A stretch of DNA of 64,000 nucleotides from an alpha proteobacterium HIMB59. GTDB taxonomy: Bacteria > Pseudomonadota > Alphaproteobacteria > HIMB59. Shown here piece after piece: positions 52,350-61,931 of this stretch. The number at the start of each line of letters is the position of its first letter. Position 1 is the first letter of the stretch. Below the pieces are notes generated by a model. It was not told where the DNA came from. It saw only the letters and a program-made list of their open reading frames with translations, and ran no database searches. The stretch is taken from NCBI GenBank assembly GCA_000299115.1, contig CP003801.1:248001-312000 (forward strand), in the 5' to 3' direction. The translations under genes and the position numbers were made by a program.

Positions 52350-53390
52350 TTAAGGAGCTGGTGAAGGATTATTTTCATGAATTGCATTAATTTCAGCAAT
52401 AATCTCATCTGATAGCTCAATATGAACTGAATTAATATTTTCTTCTAACTGATCAAGTTTTGTAGCGCCAATAATATTACTATCAACAAAAGGTTGCATG
52501 TTCACAAATGCTAAAGACATTTGTGTAAGACTAATATTATGCCTTTGTGCAACTTTGTAATATTCTTCAACAGCTAATTGAGATCGTGTGCCTTGATATC
52601 GGGGGAAATTTTTACTGTAAAGTTTTAGACGTGATCCCTCAGGCATTTGACCATTTAAATATTTTCCGGATAACATTCCAAAGGCTAAAGGTGAGTATGC
52701 AAGTAATCCTACTTTTTCACGAACAGACATTTCAGCTAAACCCACTTCATAAGTTCTATTAATTAAACTGTAAGGATTTTGAACTGACACTACTCTTGGA
52801 TAATTCTTTAGCTCTGATAAGTGGAGATATTTTGATAAACCATAGGGAGTCTCATTAGATAGTCCTAAGTGACGTATCTTTCCTTGATCAATGAACTTTT
52901 GAGCGGTTGCTAAAATATCTTCAAAAGCTGTCCAGCTTCCTTCATTGTCATTGTGTTTATAACCTAACTTACTAAAAAAATTTGTAGAACGCTCTGGCCA
53001 ATGTAATTGGTAGAGGTCTATGTAATCTGTCTTCATTCGTTGAAGGCTTCCTTCTAATGCTTGAGTCATATTTTTAGAGTCAAACTGATTACCTCCGCCA
53101 CGTATCCAAGATAGTCCTGGACCAGCCACTTTAGTAGCTAAGATAACTTTTTCTCGATTATTTCTCTCAGCAAACCAATTGCCGATCATGGTCTCTGTTC
53201 TAGTGTAAGTGCTCTCTTTTGTGGGGACAGAATATAATTCAGCGGTATCGAAAAAATTAACACCTTGATCCAAGGAATAATCCATTTGCTCAAAGGCTTC
53301 GTCTTGAGTGTTTTGCTCACCCCAAGTCATGGTTCCAAGACAGATTAAACTTACTTTTAGGTCGGTTTTTCCGAGAGATTTGTATTTCAT
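52350..53390 (-). CDS. aldo/keto reductase, Tas-like
   Basis: A 346-residue NADP-dependent reductase, the same length as E. coli Tas. It has LGTMTWGEQNTQDEAFEQMDYSLDQGVNFFDTAELYSVP with catalytic Asp and Tyr, LATKVAGPG (Lys), LYQLHWPER (His) and VSVQNPYSLINR. Substrate unknown. It lies 4 bp upstream of the pterin dehydratase gene and is divergent from the BI-1 gene. Confidence 0.9.
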   Translation of the reverse strand: MKYKSLGKTDLKVSLICLGTMTWGEQNTQDEAFEQMDYSLDQGVNFFDTAELYSVPTKESTYTRTETMIGNWFAERNNREKVILATKVAGPGLSWIRGGGNQFDSKNMTQALEGSLQRMKTDYIDLYQLHWPERSTNFFSKLGYKHNDNEGSWTAFEDILATAQKFIDQGKIRHLGLSNETPYGLSKYLHLSELKNYPRVVSVQNPYSLINRTYEVGLAEMSVREKVGLLAYSPLAFGMLSGKYLNGQMPEGSRLKLYSKNFPRYQGTRSQLAVEEYYKVAQRHNISLTQMSLAFVNMQPFVDSNIIGATKLDQLEENINSVHIELSDEIIAEINAIHENNPSPAP

Positions 53391-53461
53391 AAAAGATTAA
53401 TACGGTTTTGCTTGAAAAAAATCAAGTTCATCGCCATATTATTCCTATACAAGGAGAAACA

Positions 53462-54169
53462 ATGGTTGAATTAAAACAAAATGCATATGCTCAGTCGCAA
53501 TCGACAGCCATCGATGCGGGTTTAAGAGAGTATATGATGAAAGTCTATAACTACATGACTTCTGGTCTCGCGATCAGTGGTTTGGTGGCATGGGGATTTT
53601 CTCAGTCTCCTGCATTAATGGGAGCAATTTATGGGACAGGCCTTCAATGGGTCGTGATGCTCGCTCCTCTTGGATTTATTTTCTTTTTAGGTGCAAGATT
53701 ACAAAAAATGTCTCTATCGGCAGCTCAAATGACTTTTTGGGCATTTGCAGCCGTGATGGGAATGTCGATGTCTTATATCTTTATTGTCTACACAGGCGTA
53801 AGCATCGTGCGTGTCTTTTTAATTACATGTAGTACCTTTGCAGCGATGAGCATCTATGGTTATACAACGAAAAGAGACTTAACAAAGTTTGGCTCTTTTT
53901 TAATCATGGGTTTAATCGGTATCATTCTTGCAAGTATCGTGAACATCTTCATGCAAAGTTCAGCAATGCACTTTGTCATTTCTTGTGTCGGTGTTTTAGT
54001 ATTTGTGGGTCTGACTGCATACGATACTCAAAAGATTAAATCTACTTATTATGCAGTAGCGGGTTCTAGTTTTGCAGGGAAAGCAGCGATCATGGGTGCT
54101 TTAACTCTTTACTTAGACTTCATTAATCTTTTCGTGATGTTGATGCAATTATTTGGTCAGCGTCGATAA
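53462..54169 (+). CDS. Bax inhibitor-1 (BI-1/YccA/YbhL) family membrane protein
   Basis: A 235-residue protein of seven helices. LREYMMKVYNYMTSGLAISGLVAW, SMSYIFIVYTGVSIVRVF and the C-terminal TAYDTQKIKSTYY, LTLYLDFINLFVMLMQLFG match the family, with the conserved acidic residues in the last helices. Such proteins modulate FtsH or leak calcium. Start is ATG 53462 with AAGGAG 7 bases upstream; an earlier TTG adds an unrelated 18 residues. It ends 8 bp before the next gene. Confidence 0.92.
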   Translation: MVELKQNAYAQSQSTAIDAGLREYMMKVYNYMTSGLAISGLVAWGFSQSPALMGAIYGTGLQWVVMLAPLGFIFFLGARLQKMSLSAAQMTFWAFAAVMGMSMSYIFIVYTGVSIVRVFLITCSTFAAMSIYGYTTKRDLTKFGSFLIMGLIGIILASIVNIFMQSSAMHFVISCVGVLVFVGLTAYDTQKIKSTYYAVAGSSFAGKAAIMGALTLYLDFINLFVMLMQLFGQRR

Positions 54170-54177
54170 TTAAAAAA

Positions 54178-54600
54178 ATGTTTAAATTTCTAAAAGGGGC
54201 AATTTTATTTGCCCCTTTTTTTTTATTCCTTCCATTCACATCTCAAGCCTATACCACGCATCTTTTTTGTGAATGTGTTTATACTTACCCGGAAGATCCA
54301 GCTGGTCCGATGGAATTATGTCCAGCCGATGCGGATGTCGATGTTTATGTCGATGCCGATATTGGTTTTTTTCAGTTTGGAAAAAATGATGCTTGGGACC
54401 CAATAAGCGTTACAGATGAGTCCATTATTGTAGAGGCATTTACTCAAGAAGATGATTTTACTCAACGAATAACCGCATCGCTCAATCGATTTAATGGCAA
54501 GTTGCTGGTTCGCTATGATGGATACTTCGAGGACTATGGCAATAGTATCTTTTCAGACTTGCACTTTTGCAGCCTAACTCCTGGCGAGCAGCAATTCTAA
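54178..54600 (+). CDS. hypothetical secreted acidic protein
   Basis: A 140-residue protein with a signal peptide (MFKFLKGAILFAPFFLFLPFTSQA, probable cleavage after A24). Mature part is acidic with a Cys cluster (FCECVY at 30-35, C48, C-terminal HFCSL) and an Asp/Val strip ADADVDVYVDADIG. No family recognised; it resembles a small beta-sandwich of the kind seen in periplasmic proteins. Remarkably, an intrinsic terminator lies in codons 5-16. No Shine-Dalgarno precedes it. Translation may depend on read-through from the BI-1 gene. Confidence 0.6.
   Translation: MFKFLKGAILFAPFFLFLPFTSQAYTTHLFCECVYTYPEDPAGPMELCPADADVDVYVDADIGFFQFGKNDAWDPISVTDESIIVEAFTQEDDFTQRITASLNRFNGKLLVRYDGYFEDYGNSIFSDLHFCSLTPGEQQF
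54192..54224 (+). terminator. intrinsic terminator inside the signal-peptide codons
   Basis: AAAAGGGGCAA (54192-54202), a 6-base loop, TTGCCCCTTTT and further T make a strong 11-bp stem with U run. It would terminate the BI-1 transcript but overlaps codons 5-16 of the next ORF. Confidence 0.85.
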
Positions 54601-54641
54601 ATATCAGTATCTTTTCCCTTTTTCTTAGCTAATATCCCCTC

Positions 54642-55526
54642 GTGATTGGATATGTCCTAGCTATCAGTGCAGCAGCGATATGGTCGGCGGTTGCGCTTTC
54701 GGCAACAAGAATAGTCAGATATTTCGGAAGCTATAATTACAATTTACTCAGGCTTTTAGGAATTATTGTTATTTTTTTTCCTTATGTGTATTTACAATGG
54801 GAGCCTTTATATTTTGAGAATTCTATCTTTGTAGCAATTTTTTTATCTTCCGTGATTGGCATCATTATCGGAGATACATTTTTATTTATTTGTCTCAAAA
54901 GACTAGGCCCTCGAAGACAAGCATTACTTTTTTCAATGCAAATTCCTTTTACAATTATCCTTGCTGAGGTTTTTTTACAATCGCTCCCCTCTACTACTGA
55001 GCTCATTGGATGTGCATTAATCTTCTCAGGAATTATTATTGCGATTCAATTTAATCGCACCATCCCCAATGATGACTTAGAAAATATTCAAGGAAATAAA
55101 TATACAGGTTTGTTTGCCGGTATTGGTTTAGCGCTGTGTCAATCCATTGGGATTATTTTAATGAAGCCAGCGCTGGTTTCGACTGATCCGATTGTTGTCT
55201 CGTATCTTCGAGTAATTGTGGCGGCTATTATTATGTTTGGTAGTTTATTTTTTATCAAAAATAATCAGCTCTTAGAGAAAATGAAAGATTATAAAAAAAC
55301 AATCTTTAGTATTTTTTTAGGATTTATGGGCATGGGCGTAGGAATGACGATGCTCATTTATGCTTTAAAATTTGGAAACCCTGGGGTGATTTCTACTTTA
55401 TCGAGCACGATGCCAATCATGATTATTCCTATTCTTTGGATAGTCACCAAAAACTATGCGGGACATTTGGCTGTTATTGGAGCGGGGCTGACTTGTCTTG
55501 GGGCTGGGATAATCTTTTTGGCTTAA
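54642..55526 (+). CDS. EamA/DMT-superfamily transporter
   Basis: A 294-residue ten-helix transporter of two EamA repeats. The first repeat includes WSAVALSATRIVRYFGSYN and a GDTFLFICLKRLGPRRQALLFSM motif; the second ends GNPGVISTLSSTMPIMIIP. Different in detail from the DMT protein at 2712. Substrate unknown. Start is GTG 54642 by homology of helix 1. It converges with the HemY-like gene. Confidence 0.85.
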   Translation: MIGYVLAISAAAIWSAVALSATRIVRYFGSYNYNLLRLLGIIVIFFPYVYLQWEPLYFENSIFVAIFLSSVIGIIIGDTFLFICLKRLGPRRQALLFSMQIPFTIILAEVFLQSLPSTTELIGCALIFSGIIIAIQFNRTIPNDDLENIQGNKYTGLFAGIGLALCQSIGIILMKPALVSTDPIVVSYLRVIVAAIIMFGSLFFIKNNQLLEKMKDYKKTIFSIFLGFMGMGVGMTMLIYALKFGNPGVISTLSSTMPIMIIPILWIVTKNYAGHLAVIGAGLTCLGAGIIFLA

Positions 55527-55954
55527 TCAGAGCCTTTTTCGACGTTGACGATCTTTAAATCTTTGGTCTGTTTGATTTGAGTTTGAAGGATTTTATTTAA
55601 AGGATCGCGGCCCAAATATTTCTTAAATTGTTTTTGGCTTTTCGTTGCTTGATCCGTATTTCCTTCGGTGATGGCAATTAAGGCTTCGCGTAGATGCTCT
55701 AATCCCTTTTGTTCGTTGGATAATTTGTATCGCATATACGCTGCTCTTGGGTAGATAAAGAGCTTAGTAAAAGCGTAAGAAAATAAAATTAATAAAACAA
55801 GAAAAGTAATAAAAACAAATAAAAATTGTACGATTGGAATGCTCAGTTGCCACATGCCTAAGACTAAAGATAGATTGCCTGCATTATTAAAAAAATAAAA
55901 TAAGGAGCCATAGCCAGAAACAAAAATAATCAAGATAATTAAAAGGCGGATCAT
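55523..55954 (-). CDS. HemY N-terminal-domain protein, truncated
   Basis: A 143-residue protein with two membrane helices (MIRLLIILIIFVSGYGSLFYFF; FLFVFITFLVLLILFSYAF) and a start of a TPR-like helix pair (GLEHLREALIAITEGNTDQATK). This matches the N-terminal domain of HemY, which in other alphas is 400-500 residues with TPR repeats; here it ends after the first repeat. It shares one base with the upstream Mic60-like gene. Given gene order it belongs to the heme/envelope HemY family, but function in heme synthesis is unproven. Confidence 0.72.
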   Translation of the reverse strand: MIRLLIILIIFVSGYGSLFYFFNNAGNLSLVLGMWQLSIPIVQFLFVFITFLVLLILFSYAFTKLFIYPRAAYMRYKLSNEQKGLEHLREALIAITEGNTDQATKSQKQFKKYLGRDPLNKILQTQIKQTKDLKIVNVEKGSD

Positions 55955-56745
55955 TAAATCATGTTCTCCAAAAAGATCTGCTGATTGTTATAGGCCTGAG
56001 CTAATTCATAAGAAGATTTAAAAAATATTTTTTGATTAGAGTTGAGTTTTTCATATTCAATGAGTGCCAGATCATACTGTCTATTCATTAATGCATTGAT
56101 ATAAGCTGCCATGGGGGTAGAAGAGTTTTTGGCAATATTAATTTCAAAGATGTTTTCAATGATTTTTTTCAACCAAGAAAAGTTATTATTCTTCATAAAC
56201 TCCTCTTCCACAAATCGTTGTTCACTTTGATTAATTTGTTGGAGTAAGTAAGTGTAATCTGGCAGGGTTAAGAGTTCTTCAAATTTTTGATCTTGAAAGA
56301 ATAGATATTGGTTTTGTAATTTTTGAACATGTTTGTTTCGAGTTTGCTGCTGATCGATATTGGTAATGATTTGATTAATTGAAAGGATAAGTTCATATGC
56401 TTCATCGTTAGATAGAACAACCTGTTGTGGGGGTTCGGCGGGTTGGACGATTGTAGATTGAGGAATGTTTTGAACATTCTCAGCTAATTCTAAAATTAAA
56501 TTTTCTAGACGATCGACTTTGGCTTGTAATTCTTGGCTATTAGTATCTAAGACAGGCTGAGCTTCTACTGGGTCGGGGACCACGGCTTCGTTATTGCTTG
56601 TTTGTTTTGTAGTTTGAAAGGTCAGAATGTTATTTTGGTAGAGGTAACCTCCTCCTCCTGCAACGATTATAAATAAGACAATTAGAAGAAAAAGGTTTCG
56701 CTGCCAAAAGCTTTTTTTTACTGAATCTTTTTGATTTTCAGCCAT
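55954..56745 (-). CDS. Mic60/mitofilin-like (COG4223) membrane protein, short form
   Basis: A 263-residue inner-membrane protein. One anchor helix (NLFLLIVLFIIVAGGGGYLY) is followed by a Pro/Glu linker, a coiled coil (LQAKVDRLENLILELAENVQ at about 74-93), and helical C-terminal part ending PMAAYINALMNRQYDLALIEYEKL, which recalls the mitofilin signature. Alphaproteobacterial Mic60-like genes sit next to hemY, as here, and near tsaD, as here. Homologues are usually 300-450 residues, so this is a reduced form. It may organise envelope contact sites with outer-membrane proteins (inference). Confidence 0.72.
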   Translation of the reverse strand: MAENQKDSVKKSFWQRNLFLLIVLFIIVAGGGGYLYQNNILTFQTTKQTSNNEAVVPDPVEAQPVLDTNSQELQAKVDRLENLILELAENVQNIPQSTIVQPAEPPQQVVLSNDEAYELILSINQIITNIDQQQTRNKHVQKLQNQYLFFQDQKFEELLTLPDYTYLLQQINQSEQRFVEEEFMKNNNFSWLKKIIENIFEINIAKNSSTPMAAYINALMNRQYDLALIEYEKLNSNQKIFFKSSYELAQAYNNQQIFLENMI

Positions 56746-56774
56746 GAATTAAGAATCTATATTTTTTTATATTA

Positions 56775-57791
56775 ATGAAAGTTTTAGCAATAGAAAGTTC
56801 TTGTGATGATACCTCCTTTGCGGTGGTCAATGACGATAAAAAGGTTGATTTTCATGAGACGATCAATCATCGCAAATTTCACCGTGAGCATGGCGGTGTG
56901 GTACCCGAAATGGCAGCACGTCAGCACCTGGATATCATGGATCATTTATCCAAATTTCAAAAAAAAATAAATTTTTCCAACATTGATGCGATTGCTTCAA
57001 CTTATGGTCCGGGATTAATAGGAGGACTTATAGTAGGTTCTTCTTTTGCTAAAGGTTTGGCCCTTTCTCATCAAAAAAGAATTATTCCCATCAATCACCT
57101 CCAAGCTCATTTACTATCACCTCGTCTTGTCTCCCAGCTATCATTTCCTTATTTGTGTTTGCTTGTATCTGGGGGGAATACAGCTCTTGTTCTTGTGAAG
57201 AGTGCTAGAAAATTTATCACGCTTGGTTCTACCATTGATGACTCTGCAGGAGAGTGTTTTGACAAAGTCGCAAAGGCAATGCAACTAGGATACCCCGGTG
57301 GGCCTATAATAGAAAAATTAGCTTTGGATGGTGATCCGTCTACTTTTAATTTGCCTCAGCCTTTATCAAAAGTAAAAGACTGTAATTTTTCTTTTTCTGG
57401 ATTAAAGACTTCTGCAATTCAAGTTGTTAAAAAAAATAAATTACAAAAAAATTTTTTAAGAAATTTTTCTGCCTCTTTTCAATTTACAGTCGGTGAGATA
57501 TTTCTCAATAAAATAAACAATGCGTTTGTTGAGCTTGAAAAAAAGAAAATAAAAATTAAAGATTTTTCTATTTGTGGTGGCGTCGCTGCTAATCAATACA
57601 TTAACGGCCTTTTAAAAAACTTTATTGAAGATAAGGGCATTGCTTATCATCAAGTGCCCATGGCGTATTGCACCGACAATGCTGCGATGATCGGTTGGAA
57701 TGCAATTGAAATTTTAAAATCTAGTAAAAATAAATTTAATAATTACAATGTGAGGCCTAGTCCCAATACACTTATTCATGAAAACTTCTAA
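56775..57791 (+). CDS. tsaD: tRNA N6-adenosine threonylcarbamoyltransferase TsaD
   Basis: A 338-residue ASKHA enzyme that transfers threonylcarbamoyl to A37. It has AIESSCDDTSFAVV, the metal-binding GGVVPEMAARQHLD (H), PGLIGGLIVG, HLQAHLLS and CGGVAANQYI and YCTDNAAMI. Standard length. It converges on no gene to the left and overlaps the EVE-domain gene by 14 bp on the right. It makes the t6A substrate of MtaB. Confidence 0.95.
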   Translation: MKVLAIESSCDDTSFAVVNDDKKVDFHETINHRKFHREHGGVVPEMAARQHLDIMDHLSKFQKKINFSNIDAIASTYGPGLIGGLIVGSSFAKGLALSHQKRIIPINHLQAHLLSPRLVSQLSFPYLCLLVSGGNTALVLVKSARKFITLGSTIDDSAGECFDKVAKAMQLGYPGGPIIEKLALDGDPSTFNLPQPLSKVKDCNFSFSGLKTSAIQVVKKNKLQKNFLRNFSASFQFTVGEIFLNKINNAFVELEKKKIKIKDFSICGGVAANQYINGLLKNFIEDKGIAYHQVPMAYCTDNAAMIGWNAIEILKSSKNKFNNYNVRPSPNTLIHENF

Positions 57792-58197
57792 AAATTATTG
57801 GTTAATGAAATCTGAACCCGAGACTTGGTCATGGGAGCAGCAAAAAAAGAAAAAAGTAGAGCACTGGGATGGCGTTCGAAATTATCAAGCTGCGAATTAC
57901 ATGAAACAAATGAAAAAAGGTGATGAGTGTTTATTTTATAGCTCTGTCTCTGAAAAAGCGATTAAAGGAATTATGACCGTGGTTAAAGAATATTACCCTG
58001 ATCATACCGATAAAAAGGGCATCTTTGGTATGGTCGATGTCAAATATGTCAAAGATTTAAAAGAGGTTACTTTAGCAGAAATTAAAGCTGATGCTTTTTT
58101 TGATGATTTTCCTTTAGTTAAACAGTCTCGTTTAAGTGTGATGCCTGTGAAATTGAACCAATGGAAAAAATTGATTAAGATGAGTGAGCAAAAATGA
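57778..58197 (+). CDS. EVE-domain protein
   Basis: A 139-residue PUA-like EVE-domain protein. [17 protein letters not shown] and [30 protein letters not shown] are the family hallmark, and [12 protein letters not shown] follows. EVE proteins (YTH-like) recognise modified bases in DNA or RNA. Being next to tsaD and acs, it appears a housekeeping member. It overlaps tsaD by 14 bp and acs by 4 bp (ATGA). Confidence 0.9.
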   Translation: MKTSKNYWLMKSEPETWSWEQQKKKKVEHWDGVRNYQAANYMKQMKKGDECLFYSSVSEKAIKGIMTVVKEYYPDHTDKKGIFGMVDVKYVKDLKEVTLAEIKADAFFDDFPLVKQSRLSVMPVKLNQWKKLIKMSEQK

Positions 58198-60110
58198 AAG
58201 ACTTTCCTTTAAACAACCCCCTACTCACTCAAGAACAATACGATCAAATGTATGCTGACTCTTTTACAAATAAAGAGCAGTTTTGGTCAAAAATTGCCAA
58301 AGAACAAGTCACTTGGTTTAAAGATTTTACTAAGATCAAAAATACTAACTACGAAGGAGATGTTTCCATTAAGTGGTTTGAAGATGGAGAATTAAACGTC
58401 TGTTATAACTGCGTGGATCGACATGCTGAGCAAAGACCCGATGATACGGCCATCATTTGGGAGGGAGATGATCCAAGCCAATCCAAAACCTATACCTATA
58501 AAGAATTACAAAGCGAGGTTAGTCGATTTGCCAATGTGCTTAAAAAACTTGGCGTCAAAAAAGGTGATCGCGTTACTATTTATCTGACGATGATCCCAGA
58601 GGTGGCGTTCGCGATGCTGGCGTGTACTCGTATTGGTGCTATTCACTCTGTGATCTTTGGTGGTTTTGCACCGGAGTCAATTGCAGGACGTATTCAAGAT
58701 TGCCAATCTCAATTTGTTATTACTGCTGATGAGGGACTTCGAGGTGGAAAAACTATCCCTTTAAAAAAATATATTAATACAGCCCTAGAGAGCTGTGATG
58801 ACTCGATTAAAACATTAGTTGTTCGTTATACGAATACTCAAGATGATCTTCATCAAAAAAATGATTTTTATTATGATGAGCTTCTAAAAGAAGTTGATGA
58901 TCAATGTGCGTGCGAGCCCATGAATGCTGAAGACCCTTTGTTTATTTTATATACCTCAGGTTCAACTGGAAAACCCAAAGGTGTTTTACATACAACAGGA
59001 GGTTATTTAGTTTATGCCTCTTTTACACATAAATACTCTTTTGATTACCATCCTGGAGATGTTTATTGGTGCACTGCGGATGCGGGTTGGATTACCGGTC
59101 ACTCTTATTCTTTATATGGTCCGCTTGCTAACGGAGCTCAAACGCTACTCTTTGAAGGCGTGCCTAACTATCCTGATTTTTCAAGATTTTGGCAAGTATG
59201 TGATAAGCACAAAGTCAATATTTTCTATACAGCGCCAACAGCAATACGCGCTTTAATGAAAGAAGGAAATGATTTTGTCACTCAATGTGATTTATCCTCT
59301 CTTCGTATTTTAGGAACTGTGGGTGAACCCATCAATCCAGAGGCTTGGAACTGGTACTCTAGTATTGTTGGAAAAGATAAATGTCCTGTCGTCGATACTT
59401 GGTGGCAAACAGAAACAGGAGGACATTTAATCTCTCCTATACCAGGTGTCACTAAACTCAAGCCCGGAAGCGCAACACATCCCTACTTTGGAATTGAAGC
59501 AGTGATCGTCGACGATAATGGAAACGTTTTAGAGGGAGAGTGTGAGGGCAAACTGTGCATGCTAGATAGTTGGCCTGGTCAAATGAGAACGGTTTATGGA
59601 AATCATCAACGTTTTGTAGAAACGTATTTTAGTCAGTTTAAAGGAAAGTATTTCACCGGAGATGGTTGTCGTCGTGATAAAGATGGTTTTTATTGGATAA
59701 CAGGTCGTGTTGATGATTGTATTAATGTGTCAGGTCATTTGTTGGGCACTGCTGAAATAGAAAGTGCCTTTGTGGAGCATGCACTCGTATCAGAAGCGGC
59801 AGTTGTCGGATATCCTCACGATATTAAGGGTCAAGGAATTTATGCCTACGTCACTACTAACACGGGAGTAGAAGTAAGTGATGAATTAAAAAAAGAGCTA
59901 ACATTATGGATACGTCAAAAAATTGGGCCTATTGCTACCCCTGATAAAATTCAATTTGCACCCGGGCTGCCCAAAACAAGATCAGGGAAAATCATGAGAA
60001 GAATTCTTCGTAAAATCGCATCCCATGAGGAAGATCAATTGGGAGACACTTCAACGCTCGCCGATCCCGGAGTGGTACAATCTTTAATAGACGGGTCTAA
60101 AGATATCTAG
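58194..60110 (+). CDS. acs: acetyl-CoA synthetase
   Basis: A 638-residue AMP-forming acetyl-CoA synthetase. The P-loop is [19 protein letters not shown], substrate pocket [11 protein letters not shown], hinge [13 protein letters not shown] and the acetylation-regulated lysine in [11 protein letters not shown]. It activates acetate for the TCA cycle. Together with acetoacetyl-CoA synthetase it gives two acyl-activating routes. Its stop lies at the beginning of the RsmB frame. Confidence 0.96.
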   Translation: MKDFPLNNPLLTQEQYDQMYADSFTNKEQFWSKIAKEQVTWFKDFTKIKNTNYEGDVSIKWFEDGELNVCYNCVDRHAEQRPDDTAIIWEGDDPSQSKTYTYKELQSEVSRFANVLKKLGVKKGDRVTIYLTMIPEVAFAMLACTRIGAIHSVIFGGFAPESIAGRIQDCQSQFVITADEGLRGGKTIPLKKYINTALESCDDSIKTLVVRYTNTQDDLHQKNDFYYDELLKEVDDQCACEPMNAEDPLFILYTSGSTGKPKGVLHTTGGYLVYASFTHKYSFDYHPGDVYWCTADAGWITGHSYSLYGPLANGAQTLLFEGVPNYPDFSRFWQVCDKHKVNIFYTAPTAIRALMKEGNDFVTQCDLSSLRILGTVGEPINPEAWNWYSSIVGKDKCPVVDTWWQTETGGHLISPIPGVTKLKPGSATHPYFGIEAVIVDDNGNVLEGECEGKLCMLDSWPGQMRTVYGNHQRFVETYFSQFKGKYFTGDGCRRDKDGFYWITGRVDDCINVSGHLLGTAEIESAFVEHALVSEAAVVGYPHDIKGQGIYAYVTTNTGVEVSDELKKELTLWIRQKIGPIATPDKIQFAPGLPKTRSGKIMRRILRKIASHEEDQLGDTSTLADPGVVQSLIDGSKDI

Positions 60111-61278
60111 TCAATCAGATATTGCTAATTTATATCAATCGATAAAACGTATTGATGAGGGTGGTAGCATTGACGCTGCCGTTGAAAGATTTGATACTAT
60201 TAAAAGAGGATTTTTATTCTTAGCGATCCAAGAATATTATCGCAATATTGAAAATTTTCATATTTTACTCAAAAAATACATTAGTGACAAAACCCCAAAA
60301 AATATTTTAATCATTCTTAAAATAAATTTAGTACTCTTTTTTTTTTCAAAGAAACCCCAGCACGCAATAGTTCACGATGCCGTAGAATTTTCAAAACAGT
60401 TTGATAAATCTAAACTCATTAATGCTGTATTAAGAAATATTCTTCGAGATAAAGAAAGTTTAATAATAGAAAAAAATCTTCCTGATAATTTTCAAAAAAT
60501 TTTAGATAAAATATTTTCTAGTAGTAAAATCAGAGAATATCTATATCAAACATTTTTTACAAAACCTGTAGATTATCAAATTTGCCTTAGCGACCATAAG
60601 GAAGCTATTTATGAAAAAAGAGTTTTGCCATTTAAATCAAAATTGTTAAAAAATTGTTTTGTTCAAGATATTGGAAATTATGAAGTCATTCATGCTACTC
60701 ACCATTTTTTTAAATCAAAAAAAATACTTGATGTATGTTCTGCCCCTGGAGGCAAATCTATACTTATGCACTCTTTAGGATATGAGGTAGATTGTATTGA
60801 TAAGTCGAATTCTCAAATCATAAAATTTAAAGAAAATCTTAAGAGATTAAACCTAAATTTAAATATTCAAAAAAAAGATTTTTTAAAATTAACAACTAAT
60901 CAAAGTATGCCATCTATTCTTTTAGATGCACCGTGCAGTGCTCTTGGAACCTTTCGCCGTAATCCTGATGTTGCCTCAAAAATCAATCAATCAAAACTGA
61001 AACGAAACCAAAAAATTCAAATACAAATGCTCGACAAAGCAATTAACATTTTAGATGAAAATGGGATAATTGTTTATATTGTGTGCTCTTTTCATCCCTT
61101 TGAGACAATCAACGTCATTGATAAAATCACTGAAAAACATAAGAATATTCGTACACTTAATTTACAGTCCGATAAAATGATAAAAAGACAAAATGGATAT
61201 TTTATCAATCCACTCACATTTAAGGAATTGGGTGGCTCTGATATATTTTTTGTATCGGTGTTAAAAAAAACAAAATGA
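60103..61278 (+). CDS. rsmB: 16S rRNA m5C967 methyltransferase RsmB, non-standard start
   Basis: The frame is open from 60091 to 61278 with no ATG, GTG or TTG before 60619. The N-terminal part translates as a NusB-like RNA-binding domain ([20 protein letters not shown]..., [28 protein letters not shown]). The C-terminal part is the methyltransferase with CSAPGGKS, the catalytic [15 protein letters not shown] and [11 protein letters not shown], where PCS and VCS carry the cysteines. The NusB-like domain belongs in RsmB, so annotation from TTG 60619 or below would amputate it. Likely starts are ATA 60103, overlapping the acs stop, or ATT 60121. Sequence or assembly error is possible but the frame is intact. 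About 391 residues. Confidence 0.8.
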   Translation: MSSQSDIANLYQSIKRIDEGGSIDAAVERFDTIKRGFLFLAIQEYYRNIENFHILLKKYISDKTPKNILIILKINLVLFFFSKKPQHAIVHDAVEFSKQFDKSKLINAVLRNILRDKESLIIEKNLPDNFQKILDKIFSSSKIREYLYQTFFTKPVDYQICLSDHKEAIYEKRVLPFKSKLLKNCFVQDIGNYEVIHATHHFFKSKKILDVCSAPGGKSILMHSLGYEVDCIDKSNSQIIKFKENLKRLNLNLNIQKKDFLKLTTNQSMPSILLDAPCSALGTFRRNPDVASKINQSKLKRNQKIQIQMLDKAINILDENGIIVYIVCSFHPFETINVIDKITEKHKNIRTLNLQSDKMIKRQNGYFINPLTFKELGGSDIFFVSVLKKTK

Positions 61279-61931
61279 GCATAATAATATCACCTTCTAT
61301 CCTTGGTGGCTCCTTTGCAAATATGCAAGATACCATTAAGTTAATTGATCAATCCAAAGCTGAATATATTCACTTTGATGTAATGGATGGGGACTTTGTT
61401 CCTAACTTAACTTTTGGGCCACAATTTATTTCAAATGTACGTCAATACTCAAAAAAAATTTTTGATGTACACTTAATGATTAATCGCGTTGGAAAATTTC
61501 TTGATAATTATATAAAAGCTGGCTCGGATATAATTACTTTTCATATAGAAATAGATGAGAATATGAATGAAATAATATCCAAAATTAAATCAAATAATAT
61601 TAAATGTGGAATTGCGTTAAAACCTGCAACACCTTGGGAAGATCTTAAACCTTATCTGGATGATATTGATCAAGTTACAATTATGACTGTTGAGCCAGGC
61701 TTTGGCGGCCAAAAATTTATGAATAATCAGTTATCTAAAATAGCTCAGTTAAAAAACTTTATTTCAAATAATCAACTCTCTGTTGATTTAGAAGTAGATG
61801 GAGGGGTCAATTATGAAACAGGTCAAGAGTGTATAAATGCAGGTGCAAACATTTTGGTTGCTGGATCGTTTCTATTCAATCAAAGTAGCTTAACCCAAGC
61901 AGCATCTGAGTTATTTGATTTTTTTAATTAA
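61275..61931 (+). CDS. rpe: ribulose-phosphate 3-epimerase
   Basis: A 218-residue TIM-barrel epimerase of the pentose phosphate pathway. Motifs include ISPSILGGSFANM, HFDVMDGDFVPNLTFGP (catalytic Asp and metal His), DVHLMI, MTVEPGFGGQKFM and LEVDGGVN. It overlaps rsmB by 4 bp and purH by 1 bp. Confidence 0.96.
   Translation: MSIIISPSILGGSFANMQDTIKLIDQSKAEYIHFDVMDGDFVPNLTFGPQFISNVRQYSKKIFDVHLMINRVGKFLDNYIKAGSDIITFHIEIDENMNEIISKIKSNNIKCGIALKPATPWEDLKPYLDDIDQVTIMTVEPGFGGQKFMNNQLSKIAQLKNFISNNQLSVDLEVDGGVNYETGQECINAGANILVAGSFLFNQSSLTQAASELFDFFN

Noticed and set aside
60625-61278. A short 217-residue stand-alone RNA methyltransferase starting at TTG
   Set aside because: The frame continues upstream with a NusB-like domain, so the short form is only the C-terminal part of RsmB.
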